Assembly: GCF_009389715.1 (NCBI RefSeq)
Contig: NC_052399.1
Location: 20,397,545 to 20,461,544, forward strand
Direction: 5' to 3'
DNA from: Phoenix dactylifera
Taxonomy: Eukaryota; Streptophyta; Magnoliopsida; Arecales; Arecaceae
DNA length: 64,000 nt
In this document: piece by piece, positions 1-12,405 of the stretch
How positions within the stretch are numbered: the first letter of the stretch is position 1
Layout: every line of letters starts with the position of its first letter
Program-made: the position numbers and the translations under genes
The notes under the pieces: generated by a model
Told to the model about the DNA's origin: nothing
The model's input: the letters and a program-made list of their open reading frames with translations, nothing else
Databases searched by the model: none

Positions 1-775
1 CAGTCTCTTGAGATATGTGAAATGCGTGGCGGCACAGGAGGTTTAGCATTATCGAGAATTGTATTATATTTGGTTCATGTTGAATATATATATATATATA
101 TATACAGTCGTCAACAAGCTAGCATAGCCTATTGACAGAGAAGGCTCCTTTCAACTTTGGGCTCTGAAAGGTGTCTCCTAGAGATTGAACACAGATAATT
201 CTTGCATCATTTTTCTTTTTAATTTTGATTGACGACACCTGATGTAACTCTTGAAGAAAAGATTAAATTATATTCTTACCCACAAGGCTTTGCAGCAGGT
301 TCAGCTCGCATTTTAAAAAAAAATCAATCCCATCAATAAATTAAAGGCGATCATATTACATCTTATCATCCCGAGATGGAGCACGTAGTACCATGACGTG
401 CAAATTCGTATCGCATGCTCCGTCGTTGCTACTGCTTTTACATTACGAGCACGCAATATAGTAAATTTAGGAATCGGAAGCAACCGCATGAAGCTCGGCT
501 TATATATGCTCAACACTATATTGTAAAAATTCTGTCTATATAATTGAAGGGACACAAGAATACAGAAGTGATGATGGATTCCCTCTCCAATATTTATTTA
601 TCTTATATACACTTCTTCTCATTCTTGTCTATGTATGTACTCGGTACAGCAAGCCAAACCAATGATAACGAAGAAAAAGGAGAAAGTTAACAATAGGTAA
701 AAATTGTGAATCCTGACCAACAAAAATTCCTAATATAATGAAGCCAAACTCATCTGGGGCTAGGGGAAGAAGTAA
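1..775. other. AT-rich spacer with no supported gene
   Basis: I see no coding exon. There is a short (TA)n run near 88-105. The stretch lies downstream of the minus-strand peptide gene, so its right part (about 550-775) may include that gene's 3' UTR; that is inference. Confidence 0.5.
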
Positions 776-1045
776 TTAATGGCCAACCCCAGGGCTCGGA
801 ACCGATCCCAACAGCCGCTGAGTGTTGCCCTTGGATGTGCCGGCTGTGACAGTCTTGTGGCCACCTTTGCTAGGAGAAGAAGGTGGCGAGCTTCCCTTGG
901 GGAGGGCACTTAGCAGCAAGCCAGCTTCGAAGGATGGAACCTTCACTTCTGCTTCACTCCGGAGCTTCCTGGCTTGCAGAGAGGGTGCGAGGAACAGAAG
1001 AGAGATAAATAGGACAAGCGGCACTCTCCTGTTATCCGAGGCCAT
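776..1045 (-). CDS. Secreted CEP/PIP-type signalling peptide precursor
   Basis: This is an 89-aa single-exon precursor. Residues 1-25 form a hydrophobic signal peptide (core VPLVLFISLLFLAPS) with a likely cleavage after LQA. A variable, Ser/Pro/Lys-rich pro-region follows, and the extreme C-terminus is LLGSVPSPGVGH followed directly by the stop. A short conserved Pro-rich end closing in GxGH is the hallmark of the CEP and PIP/PIPL peptide families. From memory, SVPSPGVGH is closest to the group II CEPs (CEP13-15 type). By family analogy the mature peptide of about 10-15 aa would be released in the apoplast, hydroxylated on proline and sensed by a leucine-rich-repeat receptor kinase. A minus-strand TATA box lies at 1158-1165, about 113 bp upstream of the ATG. 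The CEP versus PIPL assignment is uncertain; the secreted-peptide call is firm. Confidence 0.82.
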   Translation of the reverse strand: MASDNRRVPLVLFISLLFLAPSLQARKLRSEAEVKVPSFEAGLLLSALPKGSSPPSSPSKGGHKTVTAGTSKGNTQRLLGSVPSPGVGH

Positions 1046-1157
1046 GGAGAAAGAGGAAAACAGTTGAGTCTGGGGCGAGGTGTTCAGGGTCTGGAAGGAG
1101 TAAGGGGAATGGAATGTGTGTGATGGATTCGGGAAGGTTTGGAGGGGATGTGGAGGC

Positions 1158-1165
1158 CTTATAAG
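1158..1165 (-). promoter_or_regulatory. TATA box of the peptide gene
   Basis: The sequence CTTATAAG lies about 113 bp upstream of the start codon at 1045 in a GC-richer stretch. It is palindromic, but the only supported gene in range is on the minus strand. Confidence 0.5.
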
Positions 1166-1323
1166 CGGGAGGAGGGATGGTGGGCTCTACTCCTCTCCGC
1201 GTGCTAAGTGGAATAGACCGAAGAGCAAGGGCAGGGAGGCGAGAGAGCAAGAAGCGTGGGGATGAAGTTAAGTGGCATAGTGGTCAAATAGATGTATGCT
1301 TTTTCCTTCAAAAAAAAAAGAAG

Positions 1324-1326
<3 letters not shown>

Positions 1327-1359
<33 letters not shown>
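1327..1359. repeat. (GA)n microsatellite
   Basis: An uninterrupted GA dinucleotide run of about 30 bp, preceded by an A-rich tract, lies upstream of the peptide gene promoter. Confidence 0.9.
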
Positions 1360-1362
<3 letters not shown>

Positions 1363-1399
1363 ATCATGTATGAGTATTTTATGTTGCATATGTATCATA

Positions 1400-2660
1400 T
1401 ATATTTCTCTCAATTCTTTTCCGATTTTGGTGTGTCATCTTCTGGTTTTTGTTGCAAGAGAAACAGAGGTCTTTCTTGGCAAGTAAAATCTAGGACATTG
1501 CCGCGTGGAAGCATGAGGAGGGCGGGTGCGAGGCTAATAAATAAAAAGCCGCCGGCACCTTATTTCCTCGCACCTTCTCTCCACCCCACCGTCAGCATCA
1601 CTTGAATTCGTCTCCGGTTCGGTCGAGGCGGCTTTGGACGCGTTGAACCTAGTGAAATTGTTGGATTCTCTCTCTCTTTTTTTCCACGGTCTATTTTGGA
1701 GTAAGCTCTTAAAGCTATCGAGAACACATTATTTCAACTATTTTATTTTGAAACGCCATCTTCTTCTATTTTGGACAATAATTGTGGTGAAGTTAACTGT
1801 TAAATTACCTTGGTTAAAACAGGAGGAACTTTCTTTCAAGGATCCAACCCACAAACTCCTCCCATATCAATGGTGCGTGCAACTATTGGGCCATGACTCA
1901 ATTCTTCGTCCGAAAACTCTAACTATAGTGCAGCATAACTATTTACCCGATTCTTGCTCCACCAGAACTCTTTTGACACTATGCATGTGCACACCGAAAG
2001 TCTTCAAATTTTGGAATCTCCTAAGCCCTCCAATATCATAGTATTAAATTTGACAAATAAGTTCTCTATAGTTAATAAGTATCTTATGGACCAGTTGTAC
2101 TTGTGGCTCTTTATAATTAAGTTAGAATAAGAATTAAAGTTTGGCTGTTGCTCTTCACTATTTTTTGAGAAAGGTGACACAGTCGCCACCACTAAGAATG
2201 GAGTATCTGGTTTTTGTTTGCGAAAAGCAACCGATAAGTGGTTCTTCCTTCCAAGGAAGTCCTTGCTCTTACCAAATAGCTAGTGCTTGCATTTGTTGGC
2301 TATTTGCACGAACCAAAGCCTGGATTTGATAGACTGAGGCCTGAAAACAGCTTGTGGGGCGGGGTTGTTTGAGCGTGAACGACACCCACAATTCAGGGCA
2401 AGTGTTTCCTTTGACCCAAGGCCAATATAACTGAAGTAGGGTCCATTTGCTGGTGGTGGTCTTAGAAAGTAATCGGCTGATTCAGCCTAAATAAATGATC
2501 TGCGGCTAAGGAGTCAAAGATGGACACTGTAGCCACCACATCGCCGCCCCCCGGAGGAACGAAACTAGGAGGTATTTTGAAGTTTGAAAGGTCCGAGGAA
2601 AGGGAGAAGAAGGGACGGGAGGATGGACTTGGATATGAAATGTGATGTTCGTGCGACTAT
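1400..2660. other. Spacer with no supported gene
   Basis: Open frames here are short and lack family motifs. A 9-bp inverted repeat (GGTGCGAGG at 1525-1533 and its complement at 1566-1574) brackets an AT/GC mixed loop. The CT-rich stretch after it resembles a plant 5' leader, but no gene follows. Confidence 0.4.
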
Positions 2661-2661
2661 T

Positions 2662-2878
2662 GAGGTTTGAAAGGCAAACTGGCCATGAAATCTGAGCCAT
2701 AGTTGAAAGGAGAAGGGCAGGGTCTGCTGGGGGGGTGCACGAAGTCTTACTCCTGACGTGCGGTTCTTTTGAGGTTTGAAAGGAAAACTGGCCATGAAAT
2801 CTGAGTCATGGATTGAAAGGAGAAGGGCAGGGTCCGCGGGGGGGTGCACGAAGTCTTTCTCCTGACGTGCGGTTTGTC
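2662..2878. repeat. Two-copy tandem duplication, period about 109 bp
   Basis: Units at 2662-2770 and 2771-2878 both begin GAGGTTTGAAAGG and both end in CTCCTGACGTGCGGTT. Each contains a G-homopolymer of seven followed by TGCACGAAGTC. They differ at scattered single bases and small indels. No coding function was recognised. Confidence 0.85.
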
Positions 2879-2879
2879 C

Positions 2880-5640
2880 TGCAAGCGCCCAAGGACATTT
2901 TGCTCTCCGCACTTTCTAGTCAAGATGTTCTCTCCCTTCACGGCAACAAGCTTGACCTCCGGATGGGTGGGGTGCATCCGTAGAGGATTTTAATTCAAGC
3001 AACTACAGTGAATTCTTTCTTAATTGATTAAAAAAGTACTAATAATTAAAAAAAAAATTCCCTTGATTTCATGATTTAATAGTTAATGATAGATGACATC
3101 TGCTAACTATTAACTAATTAGTAATTTGCAGTTCTATAAGGCTTTTGAGTGTCTTCTTGTGGATGCGCAACGCATGCCACTCGTATACTATATACAAATA
3201 TCATTTAGATGTGTATACGCTATGTATGTAACATATCCTTCAATTTAGTAGTTATAATACAATAGAAACCTCGTGTATTCCAGAAATGCTTCACCGCTAA
3301 AATTACAATAGAGAGAAGTGGCTTATAAAAAATTAGCTTGTTTATTAATTTTTAATTTTTAGAGATATGTTTGGACATGTTTGGTTAGAAAGAGTTGAGA
3401 TTTGGAATAGGAATAACGATGGGCAACTCTCAAACTAGCCATTTGGTTAGGAAAGGTCAATTTCCATTCCAATTTCAAGGGGAACAAGAATAGGCCCCAA
3501 TCCTCCAAAATCCAATTATGCTCTCTCCTAGTATTAAAATTTCTTTCCAATTTCAGTCACGATCCAAATATGTTGAAAGATATGGCCATTCTGATTTTCG
3601 GTTCAATCCATTTTTATTTTGATTTCTATCTTGAACCAAATACATCTTTAAAACTCTTTCTCCTCCAATAGATTTTTCAAACTCTCTTCTTACAGCACCT
3701 ATCAGGTGGATTTGAATTATAACCTTCCCAACCCATCATAACTAACATCAGATTGGCTACCAGATTGAGAGCACTGCTAAAGAATCTCCTTGTCTTTAGA
3801 ATTCCGTAAAATATAACTAGTGTTGGTTAGCAAGGACTCCTAACGAGACCTATTATTATTTCCTTCCTACTATCCGATCAAAAGACTAAACTATAAGCGG
3901 ATGGCAAACCATCTCTCACCCCCTCCCCGCCGCCAAAGTAAGGATGCTAGCGGGTTCAGTCCACGCCCAATTAAAGGCTAGTTAAACTCAAGTTACATTC
4001 AGATTTGGAATTTGGTCAAGGCCCTAACATATTTATCTAATTGATACTGCGACCTTTATGAGGTTATTTTAAACTATTGCTTAGATCCATTTGGGTCTTC
4101 TAAGTAGGCTCCAATCTCACTAAGCTTGTATGTGGATGGCTTGGATGAAGAAGTGGGGCAAAAAATGCGACTCAAACTCGTCCAAGAATACCATTCTGAA
4201 TCTGATAGAAGCCTCTTAAATAATTTCTACGCCTAGCAAACAAAGACGTCGACATAATTCCGAAAATCAGTTTTACATGAACGTTCTGGGCCTATTAAGT
4301 ATCTAGATTTTTATTTTGAGGAATCTATTCTCTAAGAAATCTAGAAAAATTATTTCTTTCAATTTGTACCTTTCTTTGTTCCTTATTGCTTCTCAAACAG
4401 AAGCGGAAAAAAAAAACAACCAAACAACTGGCTTATAAGCAAAAGCACTCTCACTATGCAAGAAGAAAAAAAAAAAATACTTTATCCAATTTTGCGGTCA
4501 TTCACCGTCCTGCCCATGCACAAACTCCATAACCCAAAGAGACTGCCCTGGCTCGAAAAGATATGAATTAAATTTGTTGACATATGTACGACCGTATATA
4601 GTCTATTTAAGCTGACATCGACAAGAGATATTGAAGAAAGCCAAGGGTCATGTCTTGTGAATTTGACATACCATCATCACCAACCACACGGAACCAAAGC
4701 ACTTCACCATATATCATGCTTATCCACTAAATTAGAGCTCCAAAAATTAATTCGGATTAATTTAGCAGAACATGTTCCATAGCATTTATATATTCCTCCA
4801 CAATTTCTTCGTAGCACGAAAACAAATTACTAGACCCATTTCTCAAGCACGGTAGATCTTTCAGCAATGTCTCCATGTCACCAACGCTCTATAAAAGATT
4901 TTCTTCAAAAATTTATACGAACACAATGTTGGTTTTTCACGGTATCTCTTCTAGTTTTTTACGCGGCATGGTCATGAAATGGCTTCAACGGAGGAAAAAG
5001 GTAGAGATCTCTCACCAGATGACTAGTGAATTTACCGATCTGACGTGGAAGTCAGTAATTGGCTGGGTGGTCGGCAAGCACTTACGCATGCCACCAACCC
5101 CGTTGTGTACCATAACAGCCTCGACTGCCACATCAATCCGGTGAACCTGAGGTGACCTAGCGGGTGTTTGGGAGCAATATTCTTCTACGTAAACTTCACT
5201 TCTTTAAGCTGGTTGGAGACACCGTCGCTTCCCAATTTTCTATACAGTCCCAACCTATCTATTGACATCTGGTCCGGCTTGTAAAGACCATATGAAGGTT
5301 CGAAGCTAGTATTGGCCATTCAGCAATCAGCCACCAAACCAATCACTTACCAAAAGTTTTTATCACTAGGCAAGAGAATACACACACGCCAACCTCATAG
5401 AAAGAATGCAAGGATAAATCAATGTGGATGTAATGTCAATCAGATACATGCTTGGGAAGATTAGATTGTGACCTTATTTGCGGGATGAAGTGGCTAATAA
5501 AGAAGAATTTCTGATGTAAGTACTCCTCTAATACTTATCTTATCTGTTTCTCTAGAAAAATAAATATTTCTAAAAAAATTTCTGTTCAATTTTTTTTTTC
5601 TTTTCTCCCCACTACCTACCAACATCCAAAAGTATAAAGG
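2880..5640. other. AT-rich spacer; one possible MITE
   Basis: No gene is supported. At about 3358-3652 the ends AGAGATATGTTTGG and CCAAATACATCTTT are imperfectly complementary, which suggests a small decayed inverted-repeat element. The target duplication is not resolved. Confidence 0.35.
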
Positions 5641-5740
5641 ATTTACAAGTTTGCAAGTTATACTCAACCTCAGCGGCTAATCTCCCAAGTTGACCTACCC
5701 CACGTTGGGTAGGGCATAAGAGGGATGATGATGATGATGC
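5641..5740 (+). mobile_element. RTE-like LINE or SINE 3' end with trinucleotide tail
   Basis: A short hairpin (CTACCC ... GGGTAG around 5694-5711) is followed by GGCATAAGAGG and then a (GAT)n tail at about 5723-5738. Plant RTE-clade LINEs and their SINE partners typically end in such a hairpin plus a trinucleotide microsatellite instead of poly(A). The 5' limit is unclear and no reverse transcriptase frame is attached, so it would be a severely 5'-truncated copy. Confidence 0.4.
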
Positions 5741-5744
5741 ATCC

Positions 5745-8700
5745 GTGAGTCCCTGCTGGTCCACCGACTGACTCGACGTGAGCTAAAGACAGAACAATCC
5801 ACGTGTTGGTAGACCCCGCGGAGAGCTTTGTGCAACCATTGGATCTACCGCTCATAGTTCTTCTACCTACTGGTCTCGTATATGAACTGACGGGATATGT
5901 TTGGATGGCTAAACCGGCGGCAGATCGAGATCCCGCATAGAAAGGTCTATGCGCATGTTCGGGAAGATAGGCGTGCGACAAGTCACAGCTATCTGATCTC
6001 GGATCTGGACTTCCGCAGTGAGGCCACACGTGGCGGAGACCTTATGCGATAGCTGCAAGGCCGCGTGCATAGGTTTCACACGAGCACTCGGGAAGAAAAG
6101 GAAGAAGGGTCACAGAACAATGGCAGGAAAAAGAAAAAGGAAAGTTTGTCGTTGTTGAGACGCTTGAGCTCTGTGGACCCGATTTGCAAATCGAGAGCAC
6201 GTTTAATGCTGGCCCAGGTTCCGCATTCTCTCTAATATTACGTAAAATACCTCATAAAAAGATAGTGATAATATGATAGGTTTATGGGCATATGATGACT
6301 GAAGTATGTGTTAATAGTGTTACATATACTAAATCACCAGGTACTTGTTTGTATGGCATAAAGGGGCAAAGAGGTGGATTATTATTGGAATTTGATCTCA
6401 AGGGGTGGGATAAGGTACTAAGCATTAAAAATTTTATAATTACCAAAAGTTTCTGTAAAATCATTAAAAGTGTTGATATCTCAAAATGAAACAAAGAATT
6501 CTTAAATGCACTGGATAATATGTTAAAGGCAAATTAGTCATTTATCGGAGTTGAACCCCAAATTTAATCCTCACCTGGTGCAAAGCAAATGAGCTCGCAT
6601 GATTGGGGAAAAATGTGTCAAATTCTTGATTCGTGCTGGCCCAAGTTGGTTTACAATTTGATAATGTTAGTTCCGTAATAAGGTTCTCTTTGCTCGTCGA
6701 GACGATGAGAATAATAGGAAATTTCTATTAGGAGTGTCATGCATGCTTCAAAATATCTTAGAAAGCCACTCCTGCAGCCACTTTGCATATGTTTCCTATT
6801 CTTTTTTCTTCTAGTTTTTTATTTTATTTAGAGACTATCTGCTTCCTCACCCATCCCTGCATGGATCAGGGAGAGCTATGGAAATAAAAGTTTTACTAGA
6901 GGAATGTTTCTTTTAAAGCATCTAATGGTATACAGAAGATTAAAACAAAAACAATTGAACCCCAAAAAAAAAAGCTCCATGACAATCAGTCATTTTAAAT
7001 ATTTTATGCAGTGATTGATCCAAAGAGAAAGATACAAATCGATCTATTCTCTCATATCAAGAGACTCTGCTTTTCATGCTGCGTCTATCTACCCTCACTT
7101 TCTCCATCTGCCCACTCTTCCCCACCATTCAGACCCTCTTTTCTATTCTCACCTTGCAATCCAAGACGAGATGTTCTACAATTATCTCAATATTCAATAG
7201 GAGGGGGAAAAAGAGAGAGAGAGAGAGAGAGAAGGGGACAATGATTGCCAAGCAATTCGGTAATATAAGCTCAATCACGAGAGGTATGGATCCATCAATC
7301 CTTTTATACTCCCCTAATATAGGAAGCCATGTTTTGCTCCTTGTTTCTTGGAAATGTCATTGCAAACCATGGACGAAGTTTACGTCCCATGCAAAGTGAA
7401 AAGTGAGTTTTGGCTTGGAGTTCACTTGCAAGACATTTAGATTTTGAAATTCATGTGAAACTCTAAGATAATGTTTTAATGCACTGTAGATCACTTTATG
7501 CAGGCTGGTCTGAAGCAAAAACTCGATTCTACTTACAGAGCATGCTAAACCAAACCCGTGAAGAGAAGCTGGTAGTTTTCCTTTTACGTTTCTAGCGAAC
7601 ATATTTGATGCTGGTTATCCTACAATATCAAGACTAACTTTATACATCTTGGTGCACAAGACACCCTTGAGAAGGTTCATTTAAAGTGCTGCTATAAATG
7701 TTAGAGATTTATAATGGACTGAAATATTGACTGGCAGATTTGGACTGAACCATGATGGGCCTCTGGTTGAAATCATATGAAGCCCACTTGGGTTCAAAAA
7801 TAATAGAGTCGTATTATTGCGACAAGATTAATGAACAAAGAAGGAATTTATACAACAGTTTGCATCAACTATAACCATGTTTTTTAATAAAACAAAGAAA
7901 CCTGTCTTAAACATAAATAAAGAATTTGAATTTCTTGTTTGTACTAAATGCAGGGTTTGTTCTAAGTCTCATTGGTAAGCCCCATTCTTCTGCGCATAAA
8001 AGGAGGGGTTCATGGCCTGCAGGATGGTGAACCTAAAATTTCACCACTTTATTTTGAAAAATTTTCGGAATCTAAGATACGAGAGTAGTAAAAGGGATAT
8101 ATTTCATTTATTTTTGCAAACTAGGGAGTAGCAGGACCTCAAGGTCCAAATATATTTGATTCACAGATTTCCCAAGAACAGGATTGTAAGAAATTAAAGA
8201 AGAAAAAATTAGGAGAAGATTTACTTGATTGCTTTTGATATCATTTTGGAAACAAATGCTAGTGTAAACATCTAGAAATTAGTTTGTGAGGATTTTTTTT
8301 TTCCTTTTTTTTATTGGATCTCTATGGTGAGATTGTATTTTAGATCTTCATAAGAAAAACCCAACCTGCTGGTCATGTTAAATGTAAAATCAGGTTTCAT
8401 GATTATAGATGACTTGGTTACTCAAATCTATAAACTAAAACAACACCAAGAAAGTGTTGCACATGGTACATTTGTTACGTATATTGGTATACTAGAAGCA
8501 AGAATTGAAGTTTTATTTGTCAAGGAAGTTCAAAAATCGAAAAAAAAATCCATTTGGTTTCACTTTTGATTGGTTGACAGTTTTTTTTAATCAAATCTTA
8601 AGTATATCCAGACTTGACAATGAATCAGAACAAATTTAGAGATCATTGTTTTAACACCGACGACAAAGGATTCATAGAATGCTCCACTTGTTTTGAATCG
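5745..8700. other. Spacer with no supported gene
   Basis: Short unrelated open frames only. A short GA run lies near 7211-7232 and T/A-rich tracts are common. No repeat with clear ends was identified. Confidence 0.45.
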
Positions 8701-8710
8701 TGTCTTTATT

Positions 8711-9140
8711 GGCTCGTTTGGTTCGCGGGAAGCATTTTTCCTCCTAGGAATATGATTTCTGGAAAACAAATTTCTAGGAAGAGGATGCCTAGGAACGTAC
8801 TTTTGGCATGTTTGGTTGATCATGAGAAAGTGACAAATTTCCAAAGTGCTTATGTTTGGTTGGTCATCCATTTTTCTAGGAAAGTTATGTATAATTTCTA
8901 TTATGCCCTTAATAAAACTTAGGTCTTTAATGCTAAAGAGCCAATTTGGAAAAAAAGCAAAAATAGAGTGATTCCCGCCTCATGGGAAAGACTTTCTCAT
9001 GAAATGTGGAAATCATATTTTTATGGAAATACAACTTTTCTGTCTCTCTCCTTTGAAAACTCTAACCAAACATGAAGCATCTCATTACTTTTCCGTTGAC
9101 CACACTTTTCCCCCTTCTTTTTCCACGAACCAAACGAGCC
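8711..9140. mobile_element. MITE, 430 bp, with 20-bp terminal inverted repeats
   Basis: The left end reads GGCTCGTTTGGTTCGCGGGA. The reverse complement of the right end reads GGCTCGTTTGGTTCGTGGAA, which is 18 of 20 identical. The interior has further internal complementarity and no transposase, so this is a non-autonomous DNA element. The superfamily (PIF/Harbinger or hAT) is not settled because I could not resolve the target duplication. Confidence 0.75.
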
Positions 9141-9144
9141 CTAT

Positions 9145-10205
9145 GAATAAGCTAGACTGTTCACTTGAACCAATAGTCAAGTTCTGCATTTCCGGAGCAG
9201 TTGTCCAGCCGAATCAAATTACCATCAGGTTCAGTCAACTAAGTTTCAATAAAACAAAAAAGATCCAAAATAATTTTTATCTAGCATTTGATTTTGAATG
9301 CATGAGAAACGAAACCTAGTGAGGCCCGAACTAAGAGGGGCAAACAAACTGTAATCTGGATCATCTATGCTATTCCGGTTGCAGCCTCTCATTTGTCACT
9401 CGAATCATTCAGTAGAGGGAGAGAGCGAGCCAACGTATCAATGAATAGACAGTCAATGGTAGATACGCGAATTAGCTTATGAAGTTGAGCAGTCTCAATC
9501 TCACTACTGAATTTATGAATGAATGCTGGGCTAGGCTGCTATCCTAGGTTGTTTGATCAGCATTATGTTCTGCTGGCGCTCGCTCTAATACACCCGTTTG
9601 CCAACAAAGATACTACGGCGAAACAGGAAACTAGGGCCACCATGGATAGTAGCATTGGGAACCACAAGTTAGCTGCTTTTTATATCGTACGAAGAAAAGG
9701 CTTTTAGGACGGCATATTTAGTGTACTTAGTCTTTCACCTCTAGAAAGTTCATCAAGCTATTCATCTACCCCTCTTACTTTTCCTCGTTAAAACAATAAC
9801 ATTTTTTACTACCATAGTCTGGGACTTTTTCAGAGTCCTCTGACTAAAATTGATCTACTCATTAAACACAAAAAATCCTATCAAAATTGACCAAAATTTG
9901 GTACAGGAAATTGTCAAAAGTCCTATAGCATTAAGTATTACGGAAACCCTTCCCCAAATCCATCCGAAAGCCTCTTTAATCCTTGATCCCTAAGCATATC
10001 CCATCTTTATTTTCAGTTAAGGGTTCACCAACCAATTGATATCTTGAATTGGATATAGAGCAAATATGAGAAGATCAGGCCCTAACTTATTCTTTTGGTC
10101 ATCAAATTTAGACTCTTCTTCAGAAGTGCAAACCATATAGTTTAGAAAGTTAGGAAACATACTACCATATAGCATAGGATGGATAAACTATTTGATGGTT
10201 TACAC
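9145..10205. other. Spacer; part resembles organellar-type noncoding DNA
   Basis: No gene is supported. The stretch about 9320-9705 has more even base composition and fewer homopolymers than its surroundings, similar in texture to plant mitochondrial intergenic DNA. This is an impression only. Confidence 0.25.
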
Positions 10206-10207
10206 GT

Positions 10208-10682
10208 GGGGCTGAAATCGATCGGATACGGATCGAATACTAGCATATCTATATCTAGATTTATTTTATTTGACTAATGTATATACGGATACAGATATTA
10301 GTCGGATGCAAAAATTCGTCCATATTTGTTCTAAACAGATATGGATATAAATCGAATATCGAAAGTATAGATATAAATATGAAAATAAATAGGATAATTA
10401 AACTTTATAACCACTGAATCAAAGATAGTACTAAGTGGATGATGAATCAGGTTAATATGGTCAATTTTTTTAAAAATTTTATGAGTGTTATATAAAATTA
10501 AATAGGATTATAAATAAAATCGGATATTTAGATACGTATCGGATAGTTGTCTATTCATATCTATATCCATTTTTCTTTAACAAATATAGATACGAATATG
10601 AATATTAATGGAATGCTCAAATTTTTATCTACATCTAAATAGATTCAAATAAAAAATAGATTCGGCCGGCTTTCATCCCTAG
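10208..10682 (+). repeat. Dispersed hAT/MITE-like AT-rich repeat, copy 1
   Basis: It begins GGGGCTGAAATCGATCGGAT, and the reverse complement of its right end begins AGGGATGAAAGCCGGCCGAA, so the ends are imperfect inverted repeats. The interior is full of GGATAC/GATATGGATA-type motifs. A second copy of the same order and orientation lies at about 12741-13254, and a reverse-orientation part at about 61400-61697. No transposase is present. Confidence 0.6.
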
Positions 10683-11223
10683 TTATACATCTTGTAGTTA
10701 TACGCCTACAAGGAGACCAAACAGCAATGCAAAATGGTGGGGCCACGTTCAAAATTTTTTCCAAAGCGAGAAACTTGACTCTCGTGTGGGCGGTTACACT
10801 TTCCAGAACGTGGGGAGAAAGAAAGAGAAAGGGATCCCTACCGTCACAACGTCTCAGGACGCGAACTTCTTTTAAATTCCGGAAATGCAGAAAAGATCTC
10901 CTCCTAATCACACCCACATCTCCACCCACTTACCACCCCGATGATGAAAGACTGAACACTCCGCGATTGCGAGTGTCTTCGTGTGTTCCATGTAACACTC
11001 AACTCTGTTGTGCCCCTGAACTCGAAGAAACCCACGTTCCCGAAGACAGCCTAACTAACCGCCATTTCCCAACCGCTTCTTCTCTCTATCATCCCACGTT
11101 TCCATTTCAAACCCCAAACCCATAAAACTATATATGCAGAACCAAACAAAGCTAATTCAAAGAAGAAACGAACTTGAAGAGAGGGCGGAATTAGAACGTA
11201 CCTGAGTAAGAGAAGAGATCGGG

Positions 11224-12405
11224 ATGCAATGGACGAGGCGGCGGGAGCAGCAAGAGCAGACGAAAAGGAAGAAGAAGAAGAAGAAGAAGCATTTGTCCTC
11301 CACGTCCAGGTCCTCCACGAGCTTTTCCTTTACGCGGGTCCTTCCTCCCTCTTTGATCTCGAAGCTAAAGCGCCTCGCCACCAAACTTAATTCCCGGCCG
11401 CACAAGCCCAAGCGAAGCACCGCACCCAAACCCATCTCCCACTCCTCCCCCGCCTCCTCCTCCTCCTCCACCGCCGGCGTCACTCCCAGCCCATACCACC
11501 ACCGTTCCGCTGCCCACCGTCTCCCCTCCTCACCTGTCGACGACGTCCTCCGCCGGATCGCCGCCCGCTTCCCGCCATCCGTGGATGATGAGAGACTTCT
11601 CGTCCGATCCAGGACGAGTCGCCCAACTCGGCCCAGTTCGTTGACTGATCTCGAACTGAGGCCGATTCGTTGTCGTAGATCGGACTTCCGACTCGCCGGG
11701 AGTTCCCCAGAAACGCCGCGGGCTCTTGAGATCCCCACGGAGATCGAGCGGTCTGGGGCCGATCGCAGGCTCCGGCGACGGAATCAGCGTTGGTGGAAAC
11801 CGATCGATGGATCGGAGACGCCTCGAAGGAGACCTTTGGGGGATCGCAGGTTAAAAGGACCGGCGACAGAGGAAACAGAGGGAAGTCCGGATCCGACAAC
11901 AAGATCCACGCCTCCTCGTCTTCCAAAACCGATCGAGAACGCCGGAATCGATCCTCCTCGAAGATTGATGCACGGTCCAGATCCGGATCGGAAATCCATC
12001 GCCGGAAAGATTCGCCGCAGAGCAAGGGTTAGGGTTTACTCCCCTCGGGCGGAGATGGGGAGAACGAAGGCGTCGGCGGCGAGGGTGAGAGGGAAAGACG
12101 CGGAGAAGGGGAGGAGGGAGTTGGAGAGCTTCGCGGTGTTGAAGTGCTCGCGGGATCCGCAAAGGGATTTCAGGGAGTCGATGATGGAGATGATCGCGGA
12201 GAAGGGGATGCGGCAGGCGGAGGAGCTGGAAGGGTTGCTGGCCTGCTACCTGTACGTCAACTCGGACCAGCACCACGACGTCATCGTCAAGGTGTTCCGC
12301 CAGGTCTGGCTCGACTTGATTCGGGAGCGCTTCGGGTCCGAGTCCGAGTCCGAGTCCGAGCTCGGAGACAGTTGTTCTCCTGCGTTTCATTCTCGAGCGG
12401 GATGA
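11224..12405 (+). CDS. OFP: OVATE family protein (transcriptional repressor)
   Basis: This 393-aa frame has a C-terminal OVATE (DUF623) domain at about residues 302-366. It includes DPxxDFRxSMxEMI, the ELxxLLACYLxxNS core and the HHxxIVKVFRxVW end, all diagnostic. A short basic VRVYSPR stretch before it matches the conserved linker seen in other OFPs. OFPs are plant-specific nuclear proteins that partner with TALE homeodomain factors and affect organ shape and secondary wall. The N-terminus is low-complexity: a (AAG)n lysine run, then PPSLISKLKRL, then Ser/Pro/Arg-rich sequence. The domain is certain. The start and middle are less so, because this GC-rich region is open in several frames. A (TCCGAG)n repeat gives SESESESE near the C-terminus. 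Confidence 0.82.
   Translation: MQWTRRREQQEQTKRKKKKKKKHLSSTSRSSTSFSFTRVLPPSLISKLKRLATKLNSRPHKPKRSTAPKPISHSSPASSSSSTAGVTPSPYHHRSAAHRLPSSPVDDVLRRIAARFPPSVDDERLLVRSRTSRPTRPSSLTDLELRPIRCRRSDFRLAGSSPETPRALEIPTEIERSGADRRLRRRNQRWWKPIDGSETPRRRPLGDRRLKGPATEETEGSPDPTTRSTPPRLPKPIENAGIDPPRRLMHGPDPDRKSIAGKIRRRARVRVYSPRAEMGRTKASAARVRGKDAEKGRRELESFAVLKCSRDPQRDFRESMMEMIAEKGMRQAEELEGLLACYLYVNSDQHHDVIVKVFRQVWLDLIRERFGSESESESELGDSCSPAFHSRAG

Noticed and set aside
1634-2041. 135-aa plus-strand frame
   Set aside because: No domain, atypical composition for a plant protein, AT-rich context and no neighbouring exon evidence.
8614-9319. Frames of 94-106 aa within 8.6-9.3 kb
   Set aside because: They lie in a 430-bp inverted-repeat element (8711-9140) with no transposase similarity.
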